A stretch of 64,000 bases of DNA, taken from contig NC_088359.1 of NCBI RefSeq assembly GCF_036884655.1, positions 18,232,501 to 18,296,500 on the forward strand, given 5' to 3'. The notes under the pieces are model-generated. The model saw only the letters and a program-made list of their open reading frames with translations. It made no database searches and was not told the DNA's origin. This stretch comes from Musa acuminata AAA Group. Taxonomy: Eukaryota; Streptophyta; Magnoliopsida; Zingiberales; Musaceae. The position numbers were made by a program, and so were the translations under genes. Shown here piece after piece: positions 10,023 through 21,246 of this stretch; position 1 is the stretch's first letter; every line of letters begins with the position of its first letter.

Positions 10023-10395
10023 ATGATTAAGTACAGTTTATGTCTAAACACAGTTTGCGTCTAAGTGCAGTTTACGTAGTTTGCGTCTAAATGTAGTTTG
10101 CATCTAAATGCAGATTGCGTCTAAGCGCAGTTTAGCGCAATTTGCGTTTAAGCACAGTTTGCATCTAAGATCAGATTGCGTCTAAGCGCAGTGCAGTTTG
10201 CGTCTAAACGCAGTTTTACATCTAAACACAGTTTTACGTCTAAACGTAGTTTTACGTCTAAACGCAGTTTGCGTCTAAACGTAGTTTTACGTCTAAACGT
10301 AGTTTTACGTCTAAACGCAGTTTGCATCTAAACGTAGTTTTACGTCTAAACGTAGTTTTACGTTTAAAAGTAGTTTACGTCTAAAACACAGTTTT
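10023..10395. repeat. 18-bp minisatellite in Copia-C 3' LTR
   Basis: Imperfect tandem units of the form GTCTAAACGTAGTTTTAC, with a shorter variant GTCTAAACGCAGTTTGC. About twenty units, mirrored at 16072-16445 in the other LTR with different unit order in places. Confidence 0.85.
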
Positions 10396-10977
10396 ACAGG
10401 AATCTGAACTTAGAAACTTCGTTCGTAAAAACGCAGAAGACAGTTTTGCAGAATCAAAACGTAATCGTAAACTGTAATGTATGAAAACATCGATTTACGT
10501 CTGAATGCAGATTCGGAAAGATCAGCACTTAGAAACTTGTTCGTAAAGGCGCAGAGAGCAGTAGCTATGTAGGAGGTTTGCAGTAATGATAAAGTGCTCA
10601 AAATAAACGCAAACCAAAGATTTAGAGTGGTTCGGTCAGTCTTGACCTACTCCACTTTTGGCTTCCTCCACCGACGAGGTCACCGACGTCAACTAGAGGC
10701 CTTCCTTCAATAGGCGAAGGCCAACTGCCCTTTTACAGATTCACTCCTTTTGGCGGGCTTAGGAGACAACCCTTACAGAAGTTTTCTCTCCTCTCTTTAC
10801 AACTCAAACTTAAAGAATAGAAAGAGGAGAACTAGCAGTTTTGAGCTCTAAGAAACACAGAAAGATAGCAAGATTTCGAGTGTGTGTTCTGTACTTTCAG
10901 TGCTGAATGGGTGGGGTATTTATAGGCCCCAACCCAATTCAAATTTGGAGCTCAAAACGATCAAATCCCGGAATTCC

Positions 10978-11275
10978 GGGATCAGGCGGTTGCACCTCCT
11001 GACTGGAGAGGTTGCACCGCCTGGCAGAGCTCGAAGACTAAGCCCAGGCGGTGCCACCTCTTGACTGAGGCGGTTGCACCTCTCTGCCAAAGCTCGAAGA
11101 CCGAGCTCAGGCGGTGCCACCTCTCTGTCAGGGAGGTTGCACCGCCTAGTCTTGCTCGAAGACTGAGCTCAGGCGGTGCCACCTCCTGGCTGGGGAGGTT
11201 GCACCGCCCAGTCTCGCTGGGAGGCTTAGCCCAGGCGGTGCCACCTCCTAGCCTAGGCGGTTGCACCTCCTGGTG
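10978..11275. repeat. Hairpin-forming tandem repeats in Copia-C 3' LTR
   Basis: About five units of roughly 60 bp. Each pairs GGCGGTGCCACCTCC with the near-complement GGAGGTTGCACCGCC about ten bases away, so each unit can fold into a hairpin with 15-bp arms and one mismatch. The array is repeated at 17030-17325. Confidence 0.8.
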
Positions 11276-12130
11276 CAATCAGGGTCCGAATGGTTAGCTC
11301 CATTCGGCCCAATTTCAGTCTTTCAGGGGCCCAATTGCCCCAAGATTAAGCTAATGGGATCACCTCCCATTTTCCAACTTAATCAACGTGCTAACTATGA
11401 TTAGATCTAAGACAATTTCTGCAGCTTTGCTTCGGTGCGTCAATCGCTTCTTCCGGCGAGTTTCCGGCGAACTTCCGTCGATCATCCGATGAACCCTCGG
11501 TGATGCTCCTGCGGACTTCCGGCAAACTCCTGGACTTTGCGACGATCCACTTGGCGAGTTCCGACAAGCTTCGCTTGGCAAGCTTCTGGACTTCTCGGAT
11601 CTGTTCTCGCAGAACCTCCGACGACCGTCCGAACTTCCGTCGAACTCTCGAACTCCCAACGTGATCATGAACTTGACTCCGGCGCAACTCCTGCTGCTTG
11701 TCTAACTTTCATCGTAGTTAATCCTGCACACTTAAAACAAAAACTTCGATCGAGACAATTAATCCTAAGCAATTAACCAAGTTGTCCGGCATGTCATTGG
11801 TCCCTCGACGCTTCGTCCGATTCTTCGGCGCATCGTCCTTTCCTGCAGCCTATTGCCCAATCGGCCAGTTGACTCTGCAACTCCGATATCCTTGGCACAA
11901 TACCCGCTCTTCTTGGCCCGATGCCCGAGTCCACGACCCGAAGCCTTCTGTCGATACGTCAACCGATCCACCGGCCCGACGTCCAATCTTCTGACATGTT
12001 CCTCCGGCACAACATGATGTTCCTGCTTTAATTGTCTCATCCTAATCGAAGCACCCTGCATCACTCAAAACACAGATTAAATCATAAACATATATCAAGG
12101 AGTTTCATCATCAAAATACGAGATTCAACA

Positions 12131-14879
12131 ATCTCCCCCTTTTTGATGATGACAACTTCTTGATGACGGAGTTAAACTTAACTCCCGGAGTTTAAACAAA
12201 CTCCCCCTATCAATATGCCTTATTGATAGAAACTCTTAGATTCAAAAATCTAAGTAACATGTCATCATAATCGGAGTTAACCTTAACTCCCAGAGTTTAA
12301 ACAAACTCCCCCTATCAATATGCCATATTGATAGAACCTTGAATTCAAACTGAATTCAAGTCATTGCAATATTCATCATGAATACTTGCAACACGTCAAC
12401 ATGAACATATGCATAAACTTATGCATAACATGTCATGTCATCAAATACTTCTCCCCCTTTGTCATCAACAAAAAGGAGAAGTATCACAATCAAGTGTGTG
12501 ATATTTGTTCAACTCATTGCATGAAAAACATAATATCAAGTTTTATCATCATACAATTTTGCTAGAAAATATAGCAAGTTTTATAGCATACAAGATAGCA
12601 CTTGGTATGAAAATTAGAGATGTTCAAGATAGCAAGTTCTACATCATGCAAGCTAGCAAATTAGAGATGTTCAAGAAGGCAACTCTTGCTTCTTGAAATA
12701 TGAAAATTTTGTCCACTTTGCTAGATGCGCAAGTTAGCATGTTTTGCTTCTTGGGATTGGCAAGATAGCACCTTTGTTCTTTTTGTTTCTTAAGATGTTC
12801 AAGATAACAATTTCTTCTCTTTTGAGAAGTGAAAATTGCTTTCTTCTTGAATTGTGCATGCAAGTTATCTCCTCCTTAGTCATTGTCAAAAAGAAGGGAA
12901 AACCCTTTCTGTCAATTTCTAAATCATGACAAAGGTGAGTAATCATTCTTATTTCAAAATTCCATAATTGAGATAAACCTTGAATTCAAATCAAGGCAAT
13001 TTTAATCAAAGTTCATATCATATGCAATACATTACGTAGAAAGCATAAGTATTGCATGCATCATTTTAGCAACAAATCGTAGCATTTCATCACATGGCAA
13101 GATATCATTAAGTAGAATTACGATGCAAGTTCTTGATATCTTAACATGATGAAAATTCAAATATGGCACTTATAGTATCAATTCATATATTTCTCCCCCT
13201 TTATCATCAACAAAAGGAGAAGTAGCTCTAACTATTTTAAAATATATGCAAGTTTTTATAACATGAAGCTATATTTTCATCACAACATATAAGCACAAAA
13301 GCATAGCAAGATTCTTAGGTTCAATCATGGCAATTCAACACTTGCTTCATGTGCAAGATTGCAATTGCTTTTCTTTGCATGTTCTAACTAGCAAAAGCTT
13401 TCTCCCCTTTGATTTTGTCGAAAAGAAGGGAGAAATCAATGGCCAAAAATTTTTAATTATTATGCAGGCTATATTACAAAATCTTGTCATGATATCAAGA
13501 AAGTTCAAAAAGGACATGATCCATTCAACAAATCCTTTTAATAGGGCAAAGGAATTATATAACCAAGAATCATGATTAAAATATTTTAATATCATAGATC
13601 AAGTCATGATTCGTGATTCATCATAAAGCAAATTAATTTTCAGTCATCACATAAGGCATTTAAAGAATTTTTGAAACATAGAAAAATGATTAATTTAAGC
13701 ATGTAATGTTTCAATCAAAATCAAGTCATGAATACCAATACTTTCATATTGTGAGTATCAATTCATGAATACCAAAAGATATTATTTGTGATTTCAATTT
13801 TGCAAGATCATGATTATGATTTAGACATAACTTATTCAAATCAAATCGTCAACTTGAAACTCATAATCAAGTCATTAAAATTAATTTTGAAATTCATAAA
13901 ATATCATGAAATCAAAAGACAAGTTGCATTTCATTTGAAGAACTCCTTTTTGATAAATGTAGGGAGCATAATGAACGATCTTGATTTATAAAGAGCTTCA
14001 TGTTATAATTATCAAGATCATGATTTTAATAATTATTCTCTTTAGCAAAAAAATCACAAAAGCACTTTATTTTTGCATAAGAAATCTCATTGTATTATGA
14101 TTTATAAATTCTTTTTCTGCACATGAATCATAGGAGATATGTATGTGAAACAAACCTTTGCAAGCAAAGACACTATCATTCATATTTCAAGATGGAATTT
14201 ATATGCAGGAATCATTTCATCAAATCCATTTTAGAAAAATATTTTTCAAAAGTGTATGAGAAAATCCGATTGTTAGGATACCAATTGTTAAGTGAATCCA
14301 AAAATGAAATTAGTACTTTCATGCATTCGGATAAGATTTTGCTATAGATTTTCAAGTTCAATTACGAAGATAAAACATGCTCATGATCATAAAAATTTAT
14401 GTATCCAAAACATATAATTTCCAACATGTTATAGTGTAAAATCATCATGGCAATTAAGTGTTTTGAACATTGAATCAAGAATGTCCGAAAAATAATCTTA
14501 ACACGTTCATGCATTCGAGCACATTTTTGCCATAGTTTTTCAAATATACTCATGAGAATAACACATGCTTATCATCGGCTTAAAATCTCATGCATAAAAT
14601 TGTTAATCGAAATATTTAATTTCATCATTATGCATTTCTTCAAATCAAACATGATCTTTAATCAAAATCGAGAAATAACAATGGAAATCAACGTAATGCA
14701 CATTATTACTTCTTAACTATGATTTCATATTTTCAATCAAGATCTTTTTATTTGTTTATCATAAAATATGCAATATTATCATTTTCGAAATTACTTAGTA
14801 TGATCATAATAATTTTTTAACATGTAATTTTTAAGAAAATTAATTCTAAACTAAAAGAGAAAAATACATCATGAAAGCA
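12131..14879 (-). other. Copia-C 3' noncoding region
   Basis: 2.7 kb, very AT-rich, between gag and the 3' LTR. No protein family is recognisable on either strand. The minus strand carries the polypurine tract at 12131-12145 and repeated similar tracts near 12202, 12302, 12451 and 13191; the last two are followed by tcatcaacaaaa, as in Copia-A and Copia-B. Pol and the additional ORF of its relatives are absent. Confidence 0.75.
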
Positions 14880-15890
14880 TCAAGTAATTTCAAAATAAAT
14901 TAGGGGGATTTCGATTACCTCATCATTGTGGGCTGTTAAGGCGTAGTTTGCCGCCTTACTTTTGTTGACTTTCTCTTCTTCGGAGGAGCTCGATTCATCC
15001 CAATTTTTGTTCTTCTTCTTGCGTTTAAAGCAAGTAGTTCGATTCTTTTTGCTTTTTAATTTTCGTTTCATTTGTAGTTTAAGTTCACCATCACTTGAGC
15101 TTATGCTCGAGTGGTCTTCAAATGTTCTATGTCCCAAATCCTTCCTGTTCTTTGGAAGGTTGTTTTGTTCATCATTGTCCTCATCACTTGAGTCATCGCT
15201 CAAGTGGCATTCATTTGTCCAGAGTTCCAAATCCTTCCTGTTCTTTGGAAGGTAATTGTGTTCAACATGTTCATCAAGTGCATTGTGCACCATTTCATAT
15301 GTCATCAATGAACCAATTAGTTCTTCAAGTGGTAAGTTGTTTAGGTTTTTAGCTTCTTGTATTGCAGTTACTTTTGAATCCCACTTCTTAGAAAGAGAAC
15401 GCAAAATCTTGTTTACGAGTTCAAAGTCCGAAAAACATTTTCCAAGAGCTCTTAAACTATTGACGACATCCGTGAAACGGGTGTACATGTCGCCTATAGT
15501 CTCGCTTGGTTGCATTCGAAAAAGCTCGAAATCATGCAATAAAAAGTTAACTTTCGAGTCTTTAACACTACTAGTTCCCTCGTGCGTGATTTCAAGTGTT
15601 CGCCAAATGTCAAAAGCTGTTTCGCACGTAGAAATCCGATTGAACTCATTTTTGTCCAAAGCGCAAAATAAGGCATTCATAGCCTTTGCGTTTAAAGAGA
15701 AATACTTCTTCTCCAAATCCGACCATTCGTTCGTCGGTTTAGAGGGAAGTTGAAAACCGTTTTCAACGATATTCCATAAATCCAGATTTAGAGAAATCAA
15801 GAAAACTCTCATTCGAGTTTTCCAATAAGTGTAGTCCAATCCGTTAAAGAACGGTGGACAAAAGACCGAAAAGCCCTCTTGAAGAGCCAT
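14880..15890 (-). CDS. Copia-C Gag protein (C-terminally altered)
   Basis: Open frame of 336 codons starting 48 bases inside the primer binding site. Residues 10-200 form the copia gag domain (UBN2-type), with NGLDYTYWKTRM, KAMNALFCALDKNEF, AFDIWRTLEITHEGT and PLEELIGSLMTYEM, aligning with Copia-B gag at 47759-48679. It should bind element RNA and assemble virus-like particles in the cytoplasm. After an acidic serine-rich part and a lysine-rich part (KRKKKNKN) it ends without the CCHC zinc knuckle that Copia-B has (CYECKKPGHYKNDC). Either the 3' end of gag was lost with pol or the knuckle is dispensable for this family. The frame has no stop, in contrast with the other coding regions in the window. 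Confidence 0.85.
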   Translation of the reverse strand: MALQEGFSVFCPPFFNGLDYTYWKTRMRVFLISLNLDLWNIVENGFQLPSKPTNEWSDLEKKYFSLNAKAMNALFCALDKNEFNRISTCETAFDIWRTLEITHEGTSSVKDSKVNFLLHDFELFRMQPSETIGDMYTRFTDVVNSLRALGKCFSDFELVNKILRSLSKKWDSKVTAIQEAKNLNNLPLEELIGSLMTYEMVHNALDEHVEHNYLPKNRKDLELWTNECHLSDDSSDEDNDEQNNLPKNRKDLGHRTFEDHSSISSSDGELKLQMKRKLKSKKNRTTCFKRKKKNKNWDESSSSEEEKVNKSKAANYALTAHNDEVIEIPLIYFEIT

Positions 15891-15926
15891 TTCTCTCGGG
15901 TGTAAATCCGAAATGAGAAATACCCT

Positions 15927-15938
15927 GCTCTGATACCA
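15927..15938 (-). promoter_or_regulatory. Copia-C primer binding site
   Basis: Minus strand TGGTATCAGAGC, complementary to initiator tRNA-Met, two bases from the 5' LTR (which starts at 15941 in plus coordinates). Confidence 0.9.
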
Positions 15939-16071
15939 ATTGTTAGGATCGAGAGCACTAAGAGGGGGGGGGGTGAATTAGTGCAGCGGAAATCTTTCAG
16001 CGATTAAAATCGAAAGCTGCGTTCGTTCGTTAAAAACTATTTTGATGCAAAAGCCGATTCTAAGATTACTT

Positions 16072-16445
16072 ATGATTAAGTACAGTTTATGTCTAAACAC
16101 AGTTTGCGTCTAAGCGCAGTTTACGCAGTTTGCGTCTAAATGCAATTTGCGTCTAAATGCAGATTGCGTCTAAGCGCAGTTTGGCGCAATTTACGTTTAA
16201 GCACAGTTTGCATCTAAGATCAGATTGCGTCTAAGCGCAGTGCAGTTTGCGTCTAAACGTAGTTTTACGTCTAAACACAGTTTTACGTCTAAACATAGTT
16301 TTACGTCTAAACGCAGTTTGCGTCTAAACGCAGTTTTACGTCTAAACGTAGTTTTACGTCTAAACGCAGTTTGCGTCTAAACGCAATTTGACGTCTAAAC
16401 GTAGTTTTACGTTTAAAAGTAGTTTATGTCTAAAACACAGTTTTA
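16072..16445. repeat. 18-bp minisatellite in Copia-C 5' LTR
   Basis: Counterpart of 10023-10395: units GTCTAAACGTAGTTTTAC and variants. Unit-to-unit differences between the two LTRs are more frequent here than in the unique LTR sequence. Confidence 0.85.
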
Positions 16446-16965
16446 CAGGAATCTGAACTTAGAAACTTCGTTCGTAAAAACGCAGAAGACAGTTTTGCAG
16501 AATCAAAACGTAATCGTAAACTGTAATGTGTGAAAACATCGATTTACGTCTGAATGCAGATTCGGAAAGATCAGCACTTAGAAACTTGTTCGTAAAGGCG
16601 CAGAGAGCAGTAGCTATGTAGGAGGTTTGCAGTAATGATAAAGTGCTCAAAATAAACGCAAACCAGAGATTTAGAGTGCTTCGGTCAGTCTTGACCTACT
16701 CCACTTTTGGCTTCCTCCACCGACGAGGTCACCGACGTCAACTAGAGGCCTTCCTTCAATAGGCGAAGGCCAACTGCCCTTTTACAGATTCACTCCTTTT
16801 GGCGGGCTTAAGAGACAACCCTTACAGAAGTTTTCTCTCCTCTCTTTACAACTCAAACTTGAAGAATAGAAAGAGGAGAACTAGCAGTTTTGAGCTCTAA
16901 GAAACACAGAAAGATAGCAAGATTTCGAGTGTGTGTTCTGTACTTTCAATGCTGAATGGGTGGGG

Positions 16966-16973
16966 TATTTATA
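16966..16973 (-). promoter_or_regulatory. TATA box of Copia-C 5' LTR
   Basis: Minus strand TATAAATA in the setting CCTATAAATACCCC. The same octamer and flanks occur in the Copia-C 3' LTR (10917), Copia-B LTRs (42438, 58918) and the solo LTR (39958), so it is conserved across families. Transcription would start leftward of it. Confidence 0.7.
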
Positions 16974-17029
16974 GGCCCCAAGCCAATTCAAATTTGGAGC
17001 TCAAAACGATCAAATCCCGAAATTCCGGG

Positions 17030-17325
17030 ATCAGGCGGTTGCACCTCCTGACTGGAGAGGTTGCACCGCCTGGCATAGCTCGAAGACTGAGCCCAGGCGG
17101 TGCCACCTCTTGACTGAGGCGGTTGGACCTCTCTGCCAGAGCTCAAAGACCGAGCTCAGGTGGTGCCACCTCTCTGTTAGGGAGGTTGCTCCGCCCAGTC
17201 TAGCTCGAAGACGGAGCTGAGGCGGTGCCACCTCCTGGCTGGGGAGGTTGCACCGCCCAGTCTCACTGGGAGGCTTAGCCCAGGCGGTGCCACCTCCTGG
17301 CCTAGGCGGTTGTACCTCCTGGTGC
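17030..17325. repeat. Hairpin-forming tandem repeats in Copia-C 5' LTR
   Basis: Second copy of the array at 10978-11275, with a few arm-disrupting substitutions. Confidence 0.8.
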
Positions 17326-18179
17326 AATCAGGGTCCGAATGGTTAGCTCCATTCGGCCCAATTTCAGTCTTTCAGGGGCCCAATTGCCCCAAGATTAAGC
17401 TAATGGGATCACCTCCCATTTTCCAACTTAATCAACGTGCTAACTACGATTAGATCTAAGACAATTTCTGCAGCTTTGCATCGGTGCGTCAATCGCTTCT
17501 TCCGGCGAGTTTCCGGCGAACTTCCGTCGATCATCCGATGAACCCTCGGTGATGCTCCTGCGGACTTCCGGCAAACTCCTGGACTTTGCGACGATCCACT
17601 TGGCAAGTTCCGACGAGCTTCGCTTGGCAAGCTTCTGGACTTCTCGGATCTGTTCTCGCAGAACCTCCGACGATCGTCCGAACTTCCGTCGAACTATCGA
17701 ACTCCCAACGTGATCATGAACTTGACTCCGGCGCAACTCCTGCTGCTTGTCTAACTTTCATCGTAGTTAATCCTGCACACTTAAAACAAAAACTTCGATC
17801 GAGACAATTAATCCTAAGCAATTAACCAAGTTGTCCGGCATGTCATTGGTCCCTCGACGCTTCGTCCGATTCTTCGGCGCATCGTCCTTTCCTGCAGCCT
17901 ATTGCCCAATCGGCCAGTTGACTCCGCAACTCCGATATCCTTGGCACAATACCCGCTCTTCTTGGCCCGATGCCCGAGTCCACGACCCGAAGCCTTCTGT
18001 CGATACGTCAACCGATCCACCGGCCCGACGTCCAATCTTCTGACATGTTCCTCCGGCACAACATGATGTTCCTGCTTTAATTGTCTCATCCTAATCGAAG
18101 CACCCTGCGTCACTCAAAACGCAGATTAAATCATAAACATATATCAAGGAGTTTTATCATCAAAATACGAGATTCAACA

Positions 18180-19736
18180 AATTTCTCTTACCGCAATTTT
18201 CATTTTTGAAGGGCTTAAGACTAAGTCGTTCTCCTGGCATATCTCCAACATTCGAGCTAGGTGCTGTGCATGGTCTTTTTCATTCTCTGAGAAGACCAGA
18301 ATATCGTCAATATATACTGCAATGAAATGTCCTGTGCCCCTGAAGTAGGTGTCCATTTTCCTTTGGAACACGGCCGGGGCGTGTTTAAGACCAAAGGGCA
18401 TTGCCAGCCATTCATATAGTCCTTCGGGGACCCAGAATGCGGTCCATTCTATAGAATCCGGGTGCATAGCAACCTGGTGAAAGCCAGATTTTAAATCAAA
18501 TTTTGAGTAAATTTTACTATTGCTGACCTTCTTAAGGATGGTGTTGATGCCGGGAAGGCTGTATTGATCTTTTTCTGTGATGTCATTAAGCCTCCTGTAG
18601 ATGAAAACCATCCTCTCTTTTCCTTTCTTTTCAATTCCTGTTATGGGGTCAATAGTAGTTCCAGAATTGACAATTATGGCAGTAGTTCGGTGCTTACTTT
18701 TGCTTGGCCTGATGACCCCAATGTCCAATAACGCTTTCACATGCCTGGAGAAAGCCTCTTTTGCCTGTGGTGTTAAGTGTTTCAGTGGTTTGTCTTCTAC
18801 CACAAAATCTTGGTTTTTGATCTCCAGTTTGCAAGTTATTTTATTCTTTCCCCAATGTTTTAGGGGATCCTCCCCTATGTATCCTTGGGCTTTCAGCTGG
18901 TCCAATAGGCCTCTGAACTTGGCCGTTATATATTTATCGCTTTGCTGAGCTTCTGCTGAATAAAATACTGCCTCTTGGATCTGGATATAATCGTCTTCCT
19001 CTAGGTCCAATTCTTCTATTGTTGCGACTGTTGGGATGTAAGGCAGGGTGTTGATAGTTGTTAGGTTTTTATAAAAAGTAACCATGTTACCTTCAATCCT
19101 AACTCCTCCTTGCATTGCCTTGATAAAGTTGCATCCGATTATCATCTTGATGTTGTCTCCTAATTCTATTGCGAAGGCATAAGTATAGGGGATTCTGAAG
19201 GTATTATCCCCTATTGTCATCTTACCTCCCTTTAATTTCTTGTTCGCAGTCGTCTTCGAGGAAATTCCGCTGAAATGTACTGTGTAGGGATTTGCCTCCA
19301 TTGCATCGTCTGGTACAGCGTTCTCGTCTATGCAGCAGGTTGTTGCTCTAGTATCTAATATAGCATTAACTTCGAATGGCGGAATGTTTAGTATTTCTAT
19401 TTGTACCTTCAGGTTGAACAGCATATTTTTGGCCTTTCTTGGGCCGCTTGCCTCTTTTGTTTTTACTGATAGGACCTTATGGGTTTCTTCTGCCAATAGA
19501 ACGAATGCTTCTTCAATTTCTTCTTTATTTTTTAATTCCAGTATTTCTCTTTGTAAGTCAGTCTTTTCCAGTCTTAGTCTTTCGACCTCCATGGCTTCTT
19601 GCTCAAGCTGGCTGTATTTTTCTTTCCATTCCTGTACTTCCTGTTGCAGGCGTAGGTTTTCTTGTGCTGTGGTAATTGCTTGGATATGCATTTCTTCAAT
19701 TTCCTTGGCCTTTTCCTGTCCTGATTCTATGGCCAT
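18180..19736 (-). pseudogene. Badnavirus ORF3 fragment: protease and reverse transcriptase
   Basis: Open for about 520 codons. After a coiled-coil-like stretch come a retropepsin-like protease around ILDTRATTCC (about 19330-19365), where the residue after D-T is arginine rather than the glycine expected of an aspartic protease, and an RT with YRRLND, FDLKSGFHQ, MPFGLKHAP and an intact YIDDIL (about 18300-18320). In a badnavirus these lie in the polyprotein after the coat protein. The frame is cut at 18180 by Copia-C and continues at 9887. It is out of frame with the coat-protein part upstream. The protease substitution suggests the copy was already non-functional before or apart from the insertion. 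Confidence 0.9.
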
Positions 19737-21246
19737 TTTAAGTTTCCTAATCTCTGCTTGACAATGGTTAATATAATCTTGCTGTTGTTGAAGGAGATTT
19801 TCTTGGTTCGTACCTGACTGATTCTTCTTGTGCTACTGGAGTCCTTTTGTCAAAGTAATACATGCTGCACATCCCTTATGAGGTGATTTTGCACAAGGGG
19901 CAGTGCCTCCTGTGTCTTCTTTGAGAGACTCGTTTGCAGCAGTTGCACTTTTCTAGGTTTGCTGGTAGGTCCCCGTTGATTTCCCACACATGGTGGCATT
20001 CGGCTTGGGTCTGGGAGACTTGGACCCTTGCTTTGTAGCCTGACTCGGGTCCTATCCACCAGGTCCTGCTATCTTCAATTAGTGCAAAAGTTTTTTGAGT
20101 GAAGGAGTGGATACCATATTCTAGGTTTTCAACGTCTTCTCCTTCAGATATGGAGTAGATGGCATCACTCTGGTTTTCTCCTTCCTGTACTGATAGAATC
20201 TCGTAGTCTTCAGGAAGCTCAAGTTGTTCAAACATCGCTACCCTTTTGATATTCTTTTTATCATTTGGGCATTCCCTTGCGAAATGTCCTTCTTCGCCAC
20301 ACAGGTAGCATTTGCACCTTTTATTTCTGATTAGGTGCTTTCTCTTCTCAATCCTGGCATGTGATGAGTGGGGTTTACCTTTATAAGTAGTAGATCTTCG
20401 TACCCCAAATTTCCTTTCCAGTTTATTGTAGTATCCTGGGATTGGCATCTCACTGCAGAAAGATAAGTCTTTTAATGCCCTTTTGAATGCAGCATCTTTG
20501 CATTCTGCTTCTAAGTATTTGTAGGAGAAAAGAATTCTTGGGATGACCCCTATCGTATTTCCCCTGTATTTAGCTTCGAACGCTCTCTTTATCTTTCTTT
20601 CCAGCTCTCCAGGCATCTTTGACCATAATTTTTCCGAGAGCTCTGGGCTTGTGAATAACCATCCTGTCTTGGATGCAAGCCTCATATAATCATTTAGGAA
20701 TTGTATAATGTGTTTTAGGTTAGTGCAGGATAACCTTTCGAGGTCTCTGTATGCTTCTTCTTGGGCGGTTGTTGATCCCTGAAATGGATCTTCTAAAATA
20801 AATATTGTTCTTAGTTGCGAGAGGATATTCTGAGTTCCTCCCGTGCCATCAGCGTTGGCCATCAGAAGTTGGTATTCCTCTGGATACGCCATTCGCCATT
20901 GTATCCAGGCTAATTTTTCAGATTCGCCCAGTAGGTTTTCAATAAATTTCATTTTAGCCTGTGGGTCAGTAAATCCTTGAAGGGAAACCAAATTCTTTAT
21001 GATAGATTCCCACCTCATGAATACCTCGTCGAACATTCCCAACTGGGATGGGATTATGAACATGGCTCCTTGTTGCTGGAAGGCTGATGGAAGGTTCCAA
21101 GCTTCTGAAAAGTCTTTTGCTTTGAACCTTGGTTGCCTTGTGTAGCCTTCAAAGGTTGGTCTCTGGCTCGTAGACTCAACATTTACTGCTAGGGGGTAAA
21201 TGTTGAGTCTACGAGCCAGAGATAGTCTGGCTCGTAGACTCAACAT
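19737..21246 (-). pseudogene. Badnavirus ORF3 fragment: coat-protein region
   Basis: Open from 21246 to a stop at 19876, about 456 codons. The central part is a typical pararetroviral capsid region followed by a CCHC knuckle CYLCGEEGHFAREC (about 20270-20318), an acidic stretch, and a second Cys/His cluster CNCC...HCPLC (about 19880-19945) that is a badnavirus hallmark. Between 19876 and 19736 the frame shifts before the protease part. The first codons at 21246-21163 derive from the scrambled repeat described separately, so the apparent start is not a natural one. In an intact virus this is an internal part of the polyprotein. Confidence 0.85.

Larger units (their letters stand above)
9888..12130 (-). 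mobile_element. Copia-C 3' LTR
   Basis: 2,243 bp, TG...CA. In plus-strand order it holds a G homopolymer (about 9909-9925), an 18-bp minisatellite (10023-10395), a minus-strand TATAAATA box (10917-10924), a hairpin-forming repeat array (10978-11275) and a GC-rich block of CCGGCGA-like repeats (11440-11660). Small frames within it are not conserved genes. Confidence 0.9.
9888..18179 (-). mobile_element. Copia-C: gag-only Sirevirus-like element (TR-GAG type)
   Basis: Complete 8,292-bp element with LTRs 9888-12130 and 15941-18179 and target duplication aattt (9883-9887 and 18180-18184). The internal region (12131-15940) has a gag frame next to the primer binding site but nothing recognisable of protease, integrase, RT or RNase H. 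Gag is clearly related to that of Copia-B. This is the architecture called TR-GAG in plants: a non-autonomous element coding only gag. The LTRs differ at about 9 of 730 positions in the stretch I compared (11401-12130 against 17450-18179), so it is among the youngest insertions here. Confidence 0.9.
15941..18179 (-). mobile_element. Copia-C 5' LTR
   Basis: 2,239 bp, nearly identical to 9888-12130, with the same internal order of repeats. This copy would drive transcription of gag leftward. Confidence 0.9.

Noticed and set aside
10920..11297. Tandem palindromic repeats as a CRISPR array
   Set aside because: Units are contiguous variants without unique spacers, inside a plant LTR, with no cas genes.
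11360..12064. Arginine- and serine-rich frames of about 100 codons in Copia-C LTRs, repeated at 17409-18113
   Set aside because: GC-rich LTR sequence with CCGGCGA repeats; present on both strands, no family, duplicated only because the LTR is.
14962..15753. Plus-strand frames of up to 165 codons opposite Copia-C gag
   Set aside because: Antisense shadows of gag with no independent motif.
15927..15938. tRNA-like sequence GCTCTGATACCA as a tRNA gene
   Set aside because: Only the 12 bases complementary to the tRNA 3' end are present, beside an LTR: a primer binding site, as at the other sites.
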